Shown here piece by piece: positions 34,992 to 44,708 of a DNA stretch of 64,000 nt. Source of the DNA: Photobacterium lutimaris. GTDB taxonomy: Bacteria > Pseudomonadota > Gammaproteobacteria > Enterobacterales > Vibrionaceae. The stretch covers positions 1-64,000 of the forward strand of contig NZ_PYMH01000005.1 in NCBI RefSeq assembly GCF_003025555.1. Direction: 5' to 3'. Under the pieces are notes generated by a model. That model was not told the DNA's origin and did no database searches. It saw only the letters and a list, made by a program, of their open reading frames with translations. Each line of letters starts with the position of its first letter. Positions within the stretch are counted from its first letter, which is position 1. The translations under genes and the position numbers were made by a program.

Positions 34992-35017
34992 GCCTCCTCT
35001 ATTAGTTAAAGTAAAAT

Positions 35018-35045
35018 AAAAGCTAGCAGTACATTGCTGGCTTTT
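35018..35045 (+). terminator. Intrinsic terminator of the biosynthetic operon
   Basis: AAAAGCTAGCA pairs with TGCTGGCTTTT (one G-T wobble) around GTACAT, 26 bases after the last stop codon. Confidence 0.7.
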
Positions 35046-35059
35046 ATACTTAAACAACG

Positions 35060-35205
35060 AGCAAGGCCCTGGCTGTTTTCTTTGAGCAACGGGTACCTTT
35101 TTGATGCCGAGGGTCACCGGCAGAATAAAGCCATTGAATGCCCCAACCTCGCCCATGACGACACTCATTCCCCCTCGTAATCCCTCAGGTAATTGGCGGG
35201 CAATA
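35060..35205 (-). pseudogene. Decayed coding remnant, possibly a membrane carrier
   Basis: The minus strand reads LIARQLPEGLRGGMSVVMGE followed by VGAFNGFILPVTLGIKK, which resembles one loop plus helix of a transporter. It is bounded upstream by a stop and degenerates after about 45 residues. The family is uncertain. It lies at the right border of the AT-rich cluster. Confidence 0.3.
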
Positions 35206-35421
35206 AGTTAATTTCATTATTTCGCCACTAATCAAAATAAAACGCCACCAAAAGGCAAAAACCTCCATCAAACTCAGTGGAAAATGTCAGTTCTGTGAGC
35301 TAAAACGAATCATAGCTGATAGTGCCATCAAAAAGTGATACCTAGACCTTACCGACTCTGAACCGGATATGACATGATGTTTTCAAGTTATATAGCTTTA
35401 TGAGCTTAAAAGGAGAAACGT

Positions 35422-35505
35422 ATGGGATTTATTATTTTTTCACTCGCCACTCTTATCTCTGGAGCAGCTGGCTTCATCCACTATAGTTTCAGCAACGCGA
35501 ACTAA
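35422..35505 (+). CDS. 27-residue single-pass membrane protein
   Basis: A perfect AAAAGGAG Shine-Dalgarno sequence stands ahead of an ATG that opens 27 codons, MGFIIFSLATLISGAAGF followed by IHYSFSNAN. The product is a single hydrophobic helix with a short polar tail, like small membrane proteins that bind and tune larger complexes. A clear terminator follows at 35564, so it looks like a complete monocistronic unit. There are no homologs that I recall, and the function is unknown. Confidence 0.6.
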   Translation: MGFIIFSLATLISGAAGFIHYSFSNAN

Positions 35506-35563
35506 ACGAGTTTGCGCCTAATAAAACCGGGATGGTAGATAACCATTAACCTCAACGAATACA

Positions 35564-35596
35564 AAAAGCCGCAGCAATGACATTGCTGGGGCTTTC
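35564..35596 (+). terminator. Intrinsic terminator after the small membrane protein gene
   Basis: AAAGCC-CAGCAAT pairs with ATTGCTG-GGCTTT around GAC, followed by a short pyrimidine run. Confidence 0.75.
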
Positions 35597-35694
35597 CTCG
35601 CTAAGCAGTAAACTCACGGATGCGGATTGAGAAACCCGTCAAACTTTTCGACAAAAGACATGACATAAAATTTTATTTTTCATAACCTTAGATC

Positions 35695-35775
35695 AGGAAT
35701 CTCAAGCAAGCGCTGGCCGCAAAACCTACCGGTATTGTGGTCATGGGCCACCCTGGCGACCGCCTGCTGCTTGTT
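35695..35775 (+). pseudogene. Fragment of a sugar ABC transporter binding-protein gene
   Basis: The plus strand reads NLKQALAAKPTGIVVMGHPG then D, the characteristic segment of periplasmic simple-sugar binding proteins (the loop that reads A-x-x-P-D-G-I-x-V-x-G-H-P-G-D). Nothing upstream or downstream continues the gene. It is a short relic next to the MerR-type gene. Confidence 0.45.
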
Positions 35776-35780
35776 CCGCT

Positions 35781-36950
35781 CTATTGTTTTTGCAAGATAA
35801 AGAGCTGATAACCGAACTGCTCGAAGCCCTGATGATAGATATCCAATTCGGTCTGGATATCTTTAATCGCTTGCGATCCTGCCATTGTTTTTTTCAATCC
35901 ATTGACCCGCTGCTGGAGCGGTTCGAAATACGCCAGCCAAGCCTCATCACTTAGAGTAAAACTCTCGATAACATCATAACCTGCCGTCTGCGCTTGCTTG
36001 ATCCGCTCATCAGCCGTGGTCATATCTGGGTATTCTGCCTGCCAATAGGCCTTTTTTTCTGCACTTGGTGTATCGGTATGCCACACTAAATCACTGAGCA
36101 CCAATACGCCTTTCTCTTTTAGCAACGGACGCCACTGTTTGAAAGCTTTGTTCACTCCCATAATATAGGCACAGCCCTCGGCCCAGATAACATCAAAGCT
36201 GGCATCGTCAAATGGCAAGTCAGTCATACTGGCACACTGCGTAATAACCTTTTCTGCTACACCGGCTTCAGCGGCTCTCTCTGCAAGCCTTGCCAGCGCG
36301 CCTTGATGGTTATCGACCGCGGTGATCTCTGCCGCTGACTGACGGGCCAGTACTGTGGTCGCAATACCTTGCCCACAGCCAATCTCCAATATTGTCTGCG
36401 GCACCGATGGCAACATGTTGAATGCCTTGATAGTTTCAGCTTCAGATCCCGGCCCCCAGCGATCCAGGCCTTCAAAAATCGTATTGAAGTCTTCCATATA
36501 TTGCTCGTGTGTATTCATGTCTTTTGATAACCACTTCAGTCTCAGGGCCTGCTTCTCATCAAAGCCCTGTTTCATTAACCAATCTAAATGCGCATCAGGG
36601 GCGGTTTGCTCCAACGACTGATGCCATGCCGTCATATCCGATTCACCCAGCATCGCAGCCAGCAGATCCCGAGACTGCTGTTTTTGAGCAATCTCTTTAT
36701 CAAGAAGCTGCATGCGGTCAAGCAGCAGTTGGCGATCGATCTTCGCCTCCAGACACGCTTGGCACTCCTTGAGGGTCAGCCCACCGGCCTGCAGCTGCTG
36801 CAACAAGCGCAGCCGCTGTAGATCCCGCTCGCTATAACTGCGGTAACCATTGTCGAGCCGCTTACCGGTAATCAAGCCCAGCTTCTCGTAATACAACAAG
36901 GTAGAACGCGATAGCCCCACTTGCTCTGCTAATTCTGAAATTCGATACAT
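35781..36950 (-). CDS. MerR-family regulator fused to a SAM methyltransferase
   Basis: The 389-residue protein joins a MerR DNA-binding domain (MYRISELAEQVGLSRSTLLY, wing RLDNGYRSYSERDLQRL, dimer coiled coil to about residue 100) to a class I methyltransferase domain with motif I ILEIGCGQG (residues 187-195) and motif IV-like FDVIWAEGCAYIMG. It may sense SAM or a methyl acceptor, or be an enzyme that controls its own gene. The 5' 57 bases of the gene and 51 bases of promoter are duplicated 14.65 kb away. Fusions of this kind occur in other gammaproteobacteria, but no function is known to me. Confidence 0.83.
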   Translation of the reverse strand: MYRISELAEQVGLSRSTLLYYEKLGLITGKRLDNGYRSYSERDLQRLRLLQQLQAGGLTLKECQACLEAKIDRQLLLDRMQLLDKEIAQKQQSRDLLAAMLGESDMTAWHQSLEQTAPDAHLDWLMKQGFDEKQALRLKWLSKDMNTHEQYMEDFNTIFEGLDRWGPGSEAETIKAFNMLPSVPQTILEIGCGQGIATTVLARQSAAEITAVDNHQGALARLAERAAEAGVAEKVITQCASMTDLPFDDASFDVIWAEGCAYIMGVNKAFKQWRPLLKEKGVLVLSDLVWHTDTPSAEKKAYWQAEYPDMTTADERIKQAQTAGYDVIESFTLSDEAWLAYFEPLQQRVNGLKKTMAGSQAIKDIQTELDIYHQGFEQFGYQLFILQKQ

Positions 36951-37001
36951 GACGCAGCCCTCTGCACTGAAGTGATAACCTTAAACTATAAAGCCTTAGA
37001 C
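36894..37001. repeat. 108-bp direct repeat, left copy (merR 5' end and promoter)
   Basis: This segment and 51544-51651 align over 108 bases without gaps and with 8 mismatches, seven of them transitions. The left copy covers the intact start of the MerR-methyltransferase gene and its upstream region. Similarity stops abruptly on both sides. Confidence 0.95.
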
Positions 37002-37339
37002 AGGTCAATAACACTTATACAGAAAACCTCTGCGTCGCGCCACCAAGCAACGGCAACTGATTTATCCAATATTATGTGCATCATAAAAATGGCGTACACT
37101 CGAAGCCGCTAAGAAGGAAACTAACTCTGTATTAGCTATTCAATATGTTCATTTCGGTATAAAAAACCTGAAAATAGACGTTATTACATTATCGTTAAAA
37201 TAATGGCACCTATTAAGCCCTAACCAACTAATGCAAAGAAGGAAACAGGCTAATCTAGGTGCCTAGGTTTATTAAATTATAATCCCCAACCAATATGGGC
37301 TAACTTTTAAAAAAGCCATGAGAAAATTAATCTAGCTAT
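37002..37339. other. Intergenic region with no recognised gene
   Basis: This AT-rich stretch of about 340 bases lies between the left repeat and the porin stop. A palindrome CTAGGTGCCTAG lies near 37255-37266. No frame reads as protein. Confidence 0.5.
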
Positions 37340-38671
37340 CTAGAACCATACTTCCCCTTGAATACCGAATCTTACTTCTCCGTTTGAACCTGTATATAGT
37401 GATTCATCCTTACGGTTATTTGCAGCATCATTCCATCCGAATGCAGAAACAAAGGTCCTTATCTGCGGGCGAGCATCGTAGTCAAAGGCATCTAGTGTAA
37501 ACGTCGGCGCAACAGTCAACTTATATTCCAAGGCATTTCTATCAAGATCGCTTGAATCTTTTCCTTTTGAGTAATGATCATAGGTAATACCGGTTTCAAT
37601 TTGAATGGAGAAGTTTTGGTTTACTTTATAGATAGGTCTGACAACAGCAGATAACGTTGTTTTATCATCATCGCTGTTATCCCGCACATCATGCTGTACA
37701 TAGAACGCAGGAAGAATTGACCATGAACTTAATTCCATTCCACCTTGAGTAAGGAATCTCACCGAGTAATCACTGTCGGTATTATCCATGTTAGTTTGAA
37801 TTAAGCCCAGACCAGTTCCGGCCCCTAAACCATAGCCGGTTTGAAACGTGTATGACGAAACACCTTCACCCAGGCCATAAAAATCAGACGCCTTGTATAC
37901 ACCGTTAAGCTGTATACCCGATGTTGGCAGTGAATCACCATTGTCATGCTTTAACTTACCATTTCCTTTTGCATACATGGCCAATGCTTCAATCTTCCAT
38001 TGATCAAAGGAATAACCAACATAGAGGTTTTGAATATTACCTCGTCCATCGGTAATATTGGCCTCATCAGCATTGAATTGATCATTATCACGCACAAGGT
38101 AAGCAAGTTCTAATCCATGGGCAAACGCATTTTTTACACCACCACCCGAGCCTGAATAATCAATATAAAAGAAATCCGTAATACCAACATCACTTCTGTT
38201 GAAATAACGTTTCCCCCCCCAGAACACCATATCGCCATACTCTGGTAGACCACCTAATTCAACATATAACTGCTGAACACCATAGTCTTTACCCGATACT
38301 CCAGTAGAATTATAATTAACATTATCCCAGTTAGCCATCATGAAATTAACTTCAGCCCAGGCTCCTGAATTATGACTCATACGATCGTAAAAATTTATTT
38401 CCCAATAATTATCCGGTTCATTACCCAATCGGCCAAGCTGGTTTTTAGCTATACTTTCAGTCGCTGTATATCCCTTATCATTAATATTTGAACCCGCTCT
38501 AATATAACCAAAGAAACCTAAGTCATGCTCCATCTCAGCCACAGAAAAAGGCTGATTTTCTAAGGTATATATATTCCTTTCATCATCTCCATGTTTTTCT
38601 TCATTAAAATGTTCAGCTAAAGCAGGCACAGAAGAAAATGCCACTAGCATGGCAAGGTATTTTATTTTCAT
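37340..38671 (-). CDS. LamB-type carbohydrate porin
   Basis: The 443-residue precursor has a signal peptide (MKIKYLAMLVAFSSVPALA) and then an N-terminal acidic stretch. The body alternates aromatic and polar residues, as in beta-barrel outer-membrane proteins, and ends in Phe (GEVWF), the outer-membrane assembly signal. The segment VFWGGKRYFNRSDVGITDFF-YIDYSG is the LamB family hallmark. It should pass oligosaccharides across the outer membrane; by context these are xylose-containing sugars. The start at 38671 is chosen because it begins the signal peptide; the frame extends upstream without a better site. It is the last gene of the porin-xylosidase-symporter group on the minus strand. Confidence 0.87.
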   Translation of the reverse strand: MKIKYLAMLVAFSSVPALAEHFNEEKHGDDERNIYTLENQPFSVAEMEHDLGFFGYIRAGSNINDKGYTATESIAKNQLGRLGNEPDNYWEINFYDRMSHNSGAWAEVNFMMANWDNVNYNSTGVSGKDYGVQQLYVELGGLPEYGDMVFWGGKRYFNRSDVGITDFFYIDYSGSGGGVKNAFAHGLELAYLVRDNDQFNADEANITDGRGNIQNLYVGYSFDQWKIEALAMYAKGNGKLKHDNGDSLPTSGIQLNGVYKASDFYGLGEGVSSYTFQTGYGLGAGTGLGLIQTNMDNTDSDYSVRFLTQGGMELSSWSILPAFYVQHDVRDNSDDDKTTLSAVVRPIYKVNQNFSIQIETGITYDHYSKGKDSSDLDRNALEYKLTVAPTFTLDAFDYDARPQIRTFVSAFGWNDAANNRKDESLYTGSNGEVRFGIQGEVWF

Positions 38672-38751
38672 GATTTTCTCGCATTGGAATAGGCCTTGCA
38701 CCGTTAAGTGCAAGGCAATGTTCATTTACATTTATAGGTGATGCTTATTTC

Positions 38752-41379
38752 TTATAGTTTCACACTGTGACGTTTGCCGGTATATTCAAATACGGCATCA
38801 GGAGCTCGGTCAAGATCCATCCCACCGTCAGGTGAATTGGACAGATAAACCTTACAGGTCCTTGACTCTAGCTGTCCTTTAAATGAGCCGATAATATCAC
38901 TCACCGTCAATTCACCGTTTTTATCATCCCAAGAGAATACTATCTCTGTATATTCCTTATCCTCGTATTGGTAACCATCACCCGAATCTTCATAAAGCGT
39001 AAATGTTGCGTTATCTCCGGTATAAATGCGCAACTCTAGATCATCAAGCGGCTTTTCATCGTGATATTGTACATAAGGGCCGAATGGAATAATGCTTCCC
39101 GCTTTGACAAACAGCGGCAAATGTTCGATGGGACAGTCTTCAATAATGGTTTGCGAGCCAGTATAGAACTCGCCTGTCCAGAAGTTCCACCAACCTTGAG
39201 ATTCTGGTAAGTAGACTTCACGTTTAGGCTCCACAAGCACTTCACCAAACGCAACACCCTTCGGTGGCCGTGTATACAGTGACATCTTTGACGGACCAGA
39301 AGTATGTAAGAACTCTAGTACAACACGCTTGCTGGTATTGGCCGTAAAATCGAGCTTGCAGATCCGCTCGTATTCCGCTCCTTCTTCCCATGAGTCAATG
39401 ATGATCTCACCATCAACAAACAGGCGAGTGCCGTTAGTGCATCGAACACAGATCTCGTATTCGCCATCTTGCCCTACCGTCAAATCAGTCGTCCAACGGA
39501 TCGTGTAGTCAACGTTGCGGACACCTTCAGGTGCAGCACCACTCCAGTTATAGTCAACTTGGGTATGCACTTGTGAATTCTTCAACGTTTCAAAGTTAGT
39601 GCCGTCAAAAAACTCAACCAGTAAACCAGGTTGGCCATCCGGAGTGGTCATTTGCTTGGTTTCGACAGGCATCCAGTCACAAACCGGTTGGTGGGTTACC
39701 GGTTTTGTCATCGGTGCAACAAGCAATGATTGACCAAACATAAACTGGTCGTCAATATCATGAGCCGTTGTATCTTTACGGAAATCGAATGGCAGCGCAC
39801 GCATCATCGTCGAACCATTATTGGTCACGCTCCATGCTTCAGAATAGATATACGGCAATAAGCGATAGCGTAAATTCAGATACTGTTCAATCGTATCGTA
39901 AGCCCAGTCCCCCGGCTCACCAAACTGCCACACTTCACGAGGCGTGCCTGTTCCGTGAGAGCGGAAAATTGGACAGAATGCGCCATATTGGAACCAACGT
40001 ACATAAAGTTCACGGTATGCATTATCTTTGCAGCCATCAGGGAAGTTAGCCCCAAAGCCACTGGTGAAAAATCCGCCAATATCAGTAGCCCAATAGGGTA
40101 AACCTGAAGCACAATAATTCAAGCCAGCCGGGATCTGTTCACGCAGCACTTGCCATGAAGACGATATATCCCCAGACCATGCCGCACCGCCATAATGCTG
40201 CTGGCCGGCATAACTTGAACGCGACAAAATAAAGACACGCTTATCGTTACGCTCTTTCCGCAAGCGTTCATACAAACCTTTCACATGAACCAGCGAATAC
40301 GCATTGGCAACTTCGCGCCATGGGCCTGCAGCGGTATCCTTTTGCAAATATGCCGCTTCCAAGCTCTCTTCTTCCGTCCAAATAGAAGAGATCAGCTCAG
40401 GCTCGGTGCCATCGGTCCACATATAGAACGCACCTTGGTCAACCAATCCTGCTTTAAGGTGCTTCCAGTAAATATCTTGAGCTTCCTGACTATACGGGTC
40501 GTAGAATCGACCGTTCGACCAGTGCGGGCAGTCAAACAGATGACCGTGATCATCAAGCTCATCCGAAAGCGGGCAATTATCGCCAATTACAGGCCAGATA
40601 GAGAACATCAGATTGATGTTCTGTTTGTTTTCCATATCGGTGATCATACCCGCTAAATCAGGGAAAACCGCTTCATCAACCAGCATGCTAGACCATGGGT
40701 TTTCTCCCCAATATTTCCAATCCTGAACAAGATTATCGATCGGCAATTTACGTGCTCTGAACTCACTGGCTACCGCTTCTACTTCGTTACGGTCACAGTA
40801 TCTTTCTTTTGACTGCCAATAGCCGTATGCCGAACGGGCAAATAACGGCGCATCGCCAGTCAAAAGGCGGTAACCATGAATGATCTGATCCCACTCAGGA
40901 CCACAGATCACATAATAACTGATCCCTTGGCCACCATCGGAGGAAAATGAAATGCGCTCTTGCTCACTTTCAAAATGCGTAACAGAAGAGCTATCCCACA
41001 AGATCCCCCACCCATCAGCTGACATAATAAAAGGAACAGAAATACGCTTGTTGCTCTGACACATTCGTACTTTTTGATTACGCCAGTTATAAACACCTTC
41101 TGGGTGTTGCCCCAAACCGAACAAAGGTGATGTATCAGCAGAAACAAAGACCTGGCTCACGGCTGAATGGGCTTGCGCTGTAATTTCACTTAAGAAAGGT
41201 GCGTGGCCATCAACAGAAAATGTTAATTGGTTATTATCCTGCTGAACGGTAATACGCCGTTCTTCACTCTCGTAAGTATTTTGCTCTTTAACGAACAGGC
41301 TTTCAGTAGGCACTCCGCGGCTAACATGAATGATATTAGGTGCAATGTATCTATAAGTTGGTGTCATCGATATAGACAT
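38752..41379 (-). CDS. GH31 alpha-xylosidase/alpha-glucosidase with PA14 insert
   Basis: The 875-residue enzyme is a glycoside hydrolase family 31 member. The catalytic nucleophile is Asp323 in MWTDGTEPE and the acid/base is Asp404 in WSGDISSSW; PYWATDIGGF is a further family motif. A PA14 domain occupies about residues 583-705, inserted in the C-terminal beta-sandwich region, an arrangement known from alpha-xylosidases acting on xyloglucan oligosaccharides. No signal peptide is present, so it acts on imported oligosaccharides in the cytoplasm. The adjacent GPH symporter, 25 bases upstream, and nearby xylA and xylB support release of xylose. An alpha-glucosidase role cannot be excluded. Confidence 0.9.
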   Translation of the reverse strand: MSISMTPTYRYIAPNIIHVSRGVPTESLFVKEQNTYESEERRITVQQDNNQLTFSVDGHAPFLSEITAQAHSAVSQVFVSADTSPLFGLGQHPEGVYNWRNQKVRMCQSNKRISVPFIMSADGWGILWDSSSVTHFESEQERISFSSDGGQGISYYVICGPEWDQIIHGYRLLTGDAPLFARSAYGYWQSKERYCDRNEVEAVASEFRARKLPIDNLVQDWKYWGENPWSSMLVDEAVFPDLAGMITDMENKQNINLMFSIWPVIGDNCPLSDELDDHGHLFDCPHWSNGRFYDPYSQEAQDIYWKHLKAGLVDQGAFYMWTDGTEPELISSIWTEEESLEAAYLQKDTAAGPWREVANAYSLVHVKGLYERLRKERNDKRVFILSRSSYAGQQHYGGAAWSGDISSSWQVLREQIPAGLNYCASGLPYWATDIGGFFTSGFGANFPDGCKDNAYRELYVRWFQYGAFCPIFRSHGTGTPREVWQFGEPGDWAYDTIEQYLNLRYRLLPYIYSEAWSVTNNGSTMMRALPFDFRKDTTAHDIDDQFMFGQSLLVAPMTKPVTHQPVCDWMPVETKQMTTPDGQPGLLVEFFDGTNFETLKNSQVHTQVDYNWSGAAPEGVRNVDYTIRWTTDLTVGQDGEYEICVRCTNGTRLFVDGEIIIDSWEEGAEYERICKLDFTANTSKRVVLEFLHTSGPSKMSLYTRPPKGVAFGEVLVEPKREVYLPESQGWWNFWTGEFYTGSQTIIEDCPIEHLPLFVKAGSIIPFGPYVQYHDEKPLDDLELRIYTGDNATFTLYEDSGDGYQYEDKEYTEIVFSWDDKNGELTVSDIIGSFKGQLESRTCKVYLSNSPDGGMDLDRAPDAVFEYTGKRHSVKL

Positions 41380-41404
41380 ACAAATATCTCTTAAGTTGTA
41401 TAAT

Positions 41405-42799
41405 TTATGATTGTGCTAGAGTTGGCTCTAATACTTCTTCGTTAGCAGTATTGTTGTTATTTTGCTTCTGATTTAGTTCAGACTTAATCTGCTCAACATA
41501 GGTTTTATCAAGCTTGTAGAATTTCATGACAAATGCCATTAATAAATGAATTAAGGCGGGAACAATCGCCAGCACAATCATCACGCCCATCAAGGCTTGT
41601 TCGGTCTGACTTTCGCCACCCGACACATAACCAAATGCACTCAATACCCATGCTGCACCCGCACCACCTATCGCCATTCCCATTTTAATACCAAACAGGT
41701 TACCGGAAGACGTCATGCCCGGCAGACGCTTGCCCGTTTTCCACTCGCCGTAATCAACAACATCTGCCAACATCGTCCACAGGACCGGGTTAGACATCTG
41801 AGCAATGAAGGCACGGAATACAACGAAGATAACAACAATAGTGATCCATGATGGATCGATGAAGAAAATAGCCAGGCAAGATACAGCCTGAAGAAACTGG
41901 AATCCAATATAGAGCTTCACTTTACAGAAACGATCGCCAAGCGGCTTGGCCATCATACTCCCCAACATCTCAGCGAAAATTGGCAGAGTCAGTAGTAGAG
42001 GCACCAGGTCAGGACGCTCCATGATGTGAATTGCATAAAAAATAAAGACGGAGCCACGAGCAACATTGGAGACGAGGAAAAGGAAGTTAATAGAACCGAT
42101 AATTCGCCATTGATCGTTTTTCAGTAGTGCCATAAGCCCTTCTTTAAAAGGCATTTTTTCTTCTTTTATTATTACCCGTTCTTTCGTCGTCTTAAAACAG
42201 ATAAAGAACATAATAACAGCGATAACGGCCAGAACAGTCATGCCTAACTGAAACCCGCGAGCTTCATCATCCGCTCCCAGCCAGTTAACCATAGGTACAA
42301 GCATGGTGGATACCATTAATGCACCAACACTACACATAACAAATCGAATCGATTGAATAGAAAGCTGTTCGTTTTGATCACTGGTAATAGCGGTTCCTAA
42401 TGCGCAATAGGGAATATTAATTGCGGTATAAACAATCATTAGTAACGCATAAGTAATCCCTGCATACATGATGGTTGTAAAATCACTCGCATTGGTAGGA
42501 ACCGAAAACGCTAAAACAATCATAATGCCATAGGGAATAGCCATACGAACTAACCAAGGGCGATAATGTCCATGTTTATTCACCGTTCGATCACATATAT
42601 ATCCCATTAATGGATCAGTAACTGCATCAACAATACGAACAACAAGAAACATCGTACCTATTGCTGCCATACTGATTCCGACAACATCACTGTAGTAGTA
42701 GGTAAGGAATGAGAAAACGGTTGATAAAACAATAAGATTGGCACCATCACCAAGCCCAAACCCTATTTTTTCTTTCAAACTTATTTTATTTAAGGACAT
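41405..42799 (-). CDS. GPH-family glycoside:cation symporter (xyloside transporter)
   Basis: The 464-residue inner-membrane protein has twelve hydrophobic helices and GPH (MelB/YicJ) family motifs: EKIGFGLGDGANLIV at the N-terminus, VVRIVDAVTDPLMGYICDR in helix 2-loop, and YGEWKTGKRLPGMTSSGNLF in the second half. It should import alpha-xylosides or small xylo-oligosaccharides with Na+ or H+. The pairing with a GH31 enzyme mirrors yicJ-yicI of E. coli. The C-terminus is long and Asn/Gln-rich. The gene is divergent from xylA. Confidence 0.9.
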   Translation of the reverse strand: MSLNKISLKEKIGFGLGDGANLIVLSTVFSFLTYYYSDVVGISMAAIGTMFLVVRIVDAVTDPLMGYICDRTVNKHGHYRPWLVRMAIPYGIMIVLAFSVPTNASDFTTIMYAGITYALLMIVYTAINIPYCALGTAITSDQNEQLSIQSIRFVMCSVGALMVSTMLVPMVNWLGADDEARGFQLGMTVLAVIAVIMFFICFKTTKERVIIKEEKMPFKEGLMALLKNDQWRIIGSINFLFLVSNVARGSVFIFYAIHIMERPDLVPLLLTLPIFAEMLGSMMAKPLGDRFCKVKLYIGFQFLQAVSCLAIFFIDPSWITIVVIFVVFRAFIAQMSNPVLWTMLADVVDYGEWKTGKRLPGMTSSGNLFGIKMGMAIGGAGAAWVLSAFGYVSGGESQTEQALMGVMIVLAIVPALIHLLMAFVMKFYKLDKTYVEQIKSELNQKQNNNNTANEEVLEPTLAQS

Positions 42800-43142
42800 A
42801 TGATTTCCTATAATGTTAAAACTCTGTAGGGGGAGTTGTATTCTTTACGCTACTCATTTTTCAGTATGAGTTTATTATTTTCAATTATCATATCACGTTA
42901 CAGCTTTATGATTTTTTTATAATGTTACCTGTGATTACAGTGGAATGAAAACTCCAACACAAAAAATTAAATCATTGTTTTTAAAGGGTATAAAAACAAG
43001 CATGATTATTTCCATTACTAAAAATGAGATATAGAGCACAATAACAAAATCCATGAAACTGAGAGTTAAATTTCATAATTGCCAACTTTATTAAAAAGTA
43101 AAAATATAGAGAGCAAAGAGTCCACTACTATTATTTGGAATT
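42800..43142. promoter_or_regulatory. Divergent promoter region between symporter and xylA
   Basis: No gene was found. The region is AT-rich and should hold promoters for both directions and XylR sites. A TGTGA half site is visible near 42930, but no complete CRP or XylR operator could be assigned by eye. Confidence 0.45.
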
Positions 43143-44468
43143 ATGGCGATGACAGAATTTTTTAAAAATGTGAGCAAAGTTCAATTTGAAGGAACTACAA
43201 GTAACAACCCTCTAGCATTTCGTCATTATGATCCAGAACGGGTTATTCTTGGCAAAACTATGAAGGAGCACCTACGTTTTGCCGCCTGCTATTGGCACAA
43301 CTTCCGCTGGCCAGGTTCTGACGTATTCGGTGAAGGCACCTTCGAGCACGCCTGGTTAACGGCTGGCAACGAAATGGAAATGGCAAAAGTTAAAGCAGAC
43401 GCTGCCTTTGAATTCTTTAGCAAGCTAAACGTACCTTACTACTGCTTTCATGACACAGACGTCGCCCCTGAAGGTAGCAACCTGAAAGAGTACGTTAATA
43501 ACTTTGCGCAAATGATTGATATTCTTGAACGTAAACAAGATGAAACAGGCCTTAAGCTACTGTGGGGCACGGCAAATGCCTTCTCAAATGCCCGTTACAT
43601 GAATGGTGCTGCGACCAACCCTAATCCAGAAGTCTTTGCCTATGCGGCAACACAGATCTTCAACGCCATGAATGCAACTCAACGCCTTGGTGGCGAAAAC
43701 TACGTATTATGGGGTGGCCGTGAAGGCTACGAAACATTGCTTAATACCGATCTACGCCAAGAGCGTGAGCAACTAGGCCGCCTGATGCAAATGGTAGTTG
43801 AGCACAAACATAAGATTGGCTTCAAAGGTGCGATCCTAATTGAACCTAAACCACAAGAACCAACTAAACACCAGTACGATTATGATACCGCAACGGTATA
43901 TGGCTTCCTGAAGCAATTTGGTTTGGAAAATGAAATTAAGGTTAACATCGAAGCGAACCACGCAACCCTTGCCGGCCACAGTTTCCATCATGAAGTAGCA
44001 ACAGCAACATCTCTTGGCCTATTCGGTTCAATTGATGCCAACCGTGGTGATGCTCAGCTGGGATGGGATACAGATCAATTCCCTAACAGCGTTGAAGAGA
44101 ACTCCCTAGTTATGTATGAAATCCTGAAAGCCGGTGGCTTCACTACCGGCGGTTTCAACTTCGATGCCCGTGTTCGTCGTCCATCGGTTGATCTAGAGGA
44201 CCTCTTTCACGGTCATATCGGGGGAATGGATGTGATGGCGCTATCACTAGAGCGTGCGGCGGCAATGATTGAAAATGATGTGTTGGGTCAGCATGTCGCG
44301 AAACGCTACGCAGGCTGGAATAGTGAACTCGGCAAGAACATTATCAATGGTGATTTGTCTCTGGCATCACTTGCGGATCACGCCTTAACGAACGATATTC
44401 AACCTAAGCCCGTATCCGGCAAACAAGAACGATTGGAAAATATTGTGACAGGATTTCTGTATAAGTGA
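43143..44468 (+). CDS. xylA: Xylose isomerase
   Basis: XylA interconverts D-xylose and D-xylulose in the cytoplasm. The 441-residue protein matches the class II enzymes throughout, with the catalytic His in [13 protein letters not shown], the metal site in [19 protein letters not shown] and [15 protein letters not shown], and [20 protein letters not shown]. The length is normal (E. coli 440). It is transcribed away from the xyloside symporter, separate from xylB and xylR, which lie 4-7 kb downstream. A second ATG two codons later is an alternative start. A strong terminator follows. Confidence 0.97.
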   Translation: MAMTEFFKNVSKVQFEGTTSNNPLAFRHYDPERVILGKTMKEHLRFAACYWHNFRWPGSDVFGEGTFEHAWLTAGNEMEMAKVKADAAFEFFSKLNVPYYCFHDTDVAPEGSNLKEYVNNFAQMIDILERKQDETGLKLLWGTANAFSNARYMNGAATNPNPEVFAYAATQIFNAMNATQRLGGENYVLWGGREGYETLLNTDLRQEREQLGRLMQMVVEHKHKIGFKGAILIEPKPQEPTKHQYDYDTATVYGFLKQFGLENEIKVNIEANHATLAGHSFHHEVATATSLGLFGSIDANRGDAQLGWDTDQFPNSVEENSLVMYEILKAGGFTTGGFNFDARVRRPSVDLEDLFHGHIGGMDVMALSLERAAAMIENDVLGQHVAKRYAGWNSELGKNIINGDLSLASLADHALTNDIQPKPVSGKQERLENIVTGFLYK

Positions 44469-44510
44469 TCTCTACTGACTCATATATCTAACACCTAGCC
44501 TGAAATTAAG

Positions 44511-44544
44511 CGACAGCCACCTAAATAAACATCGGTGGCTGTCG
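44511..44544 (+). terminator. Intrinsic terminator after xylA
   Basis: CGACAGCCACC pairs perfectly with GGTGGCTGTCG around a 12-base AT-rich loop, followed by TTATTAAAAAATT. Confidence 0.85.
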
Positions 44545-44708
44545 TTATTAAAAAATTGGACAAAACCTGTTAGTCGATTTGCTGACTCAACTCACCTTTA
44601 GACAGAAATGATTAATAAACTTTGCTAAATTAGCAAATCACGGATTAGTTCACATATCACAAGAAGCCTATATTGAGTGTAAGCTATAAGAACAGTTCTC
44701 AATACACA

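Noticed and set aside
37250..37270. Palindrome CTAGGTGCCTAG as an att site
   Set aside because: There is no second copy or integrase, and it is too short to support.
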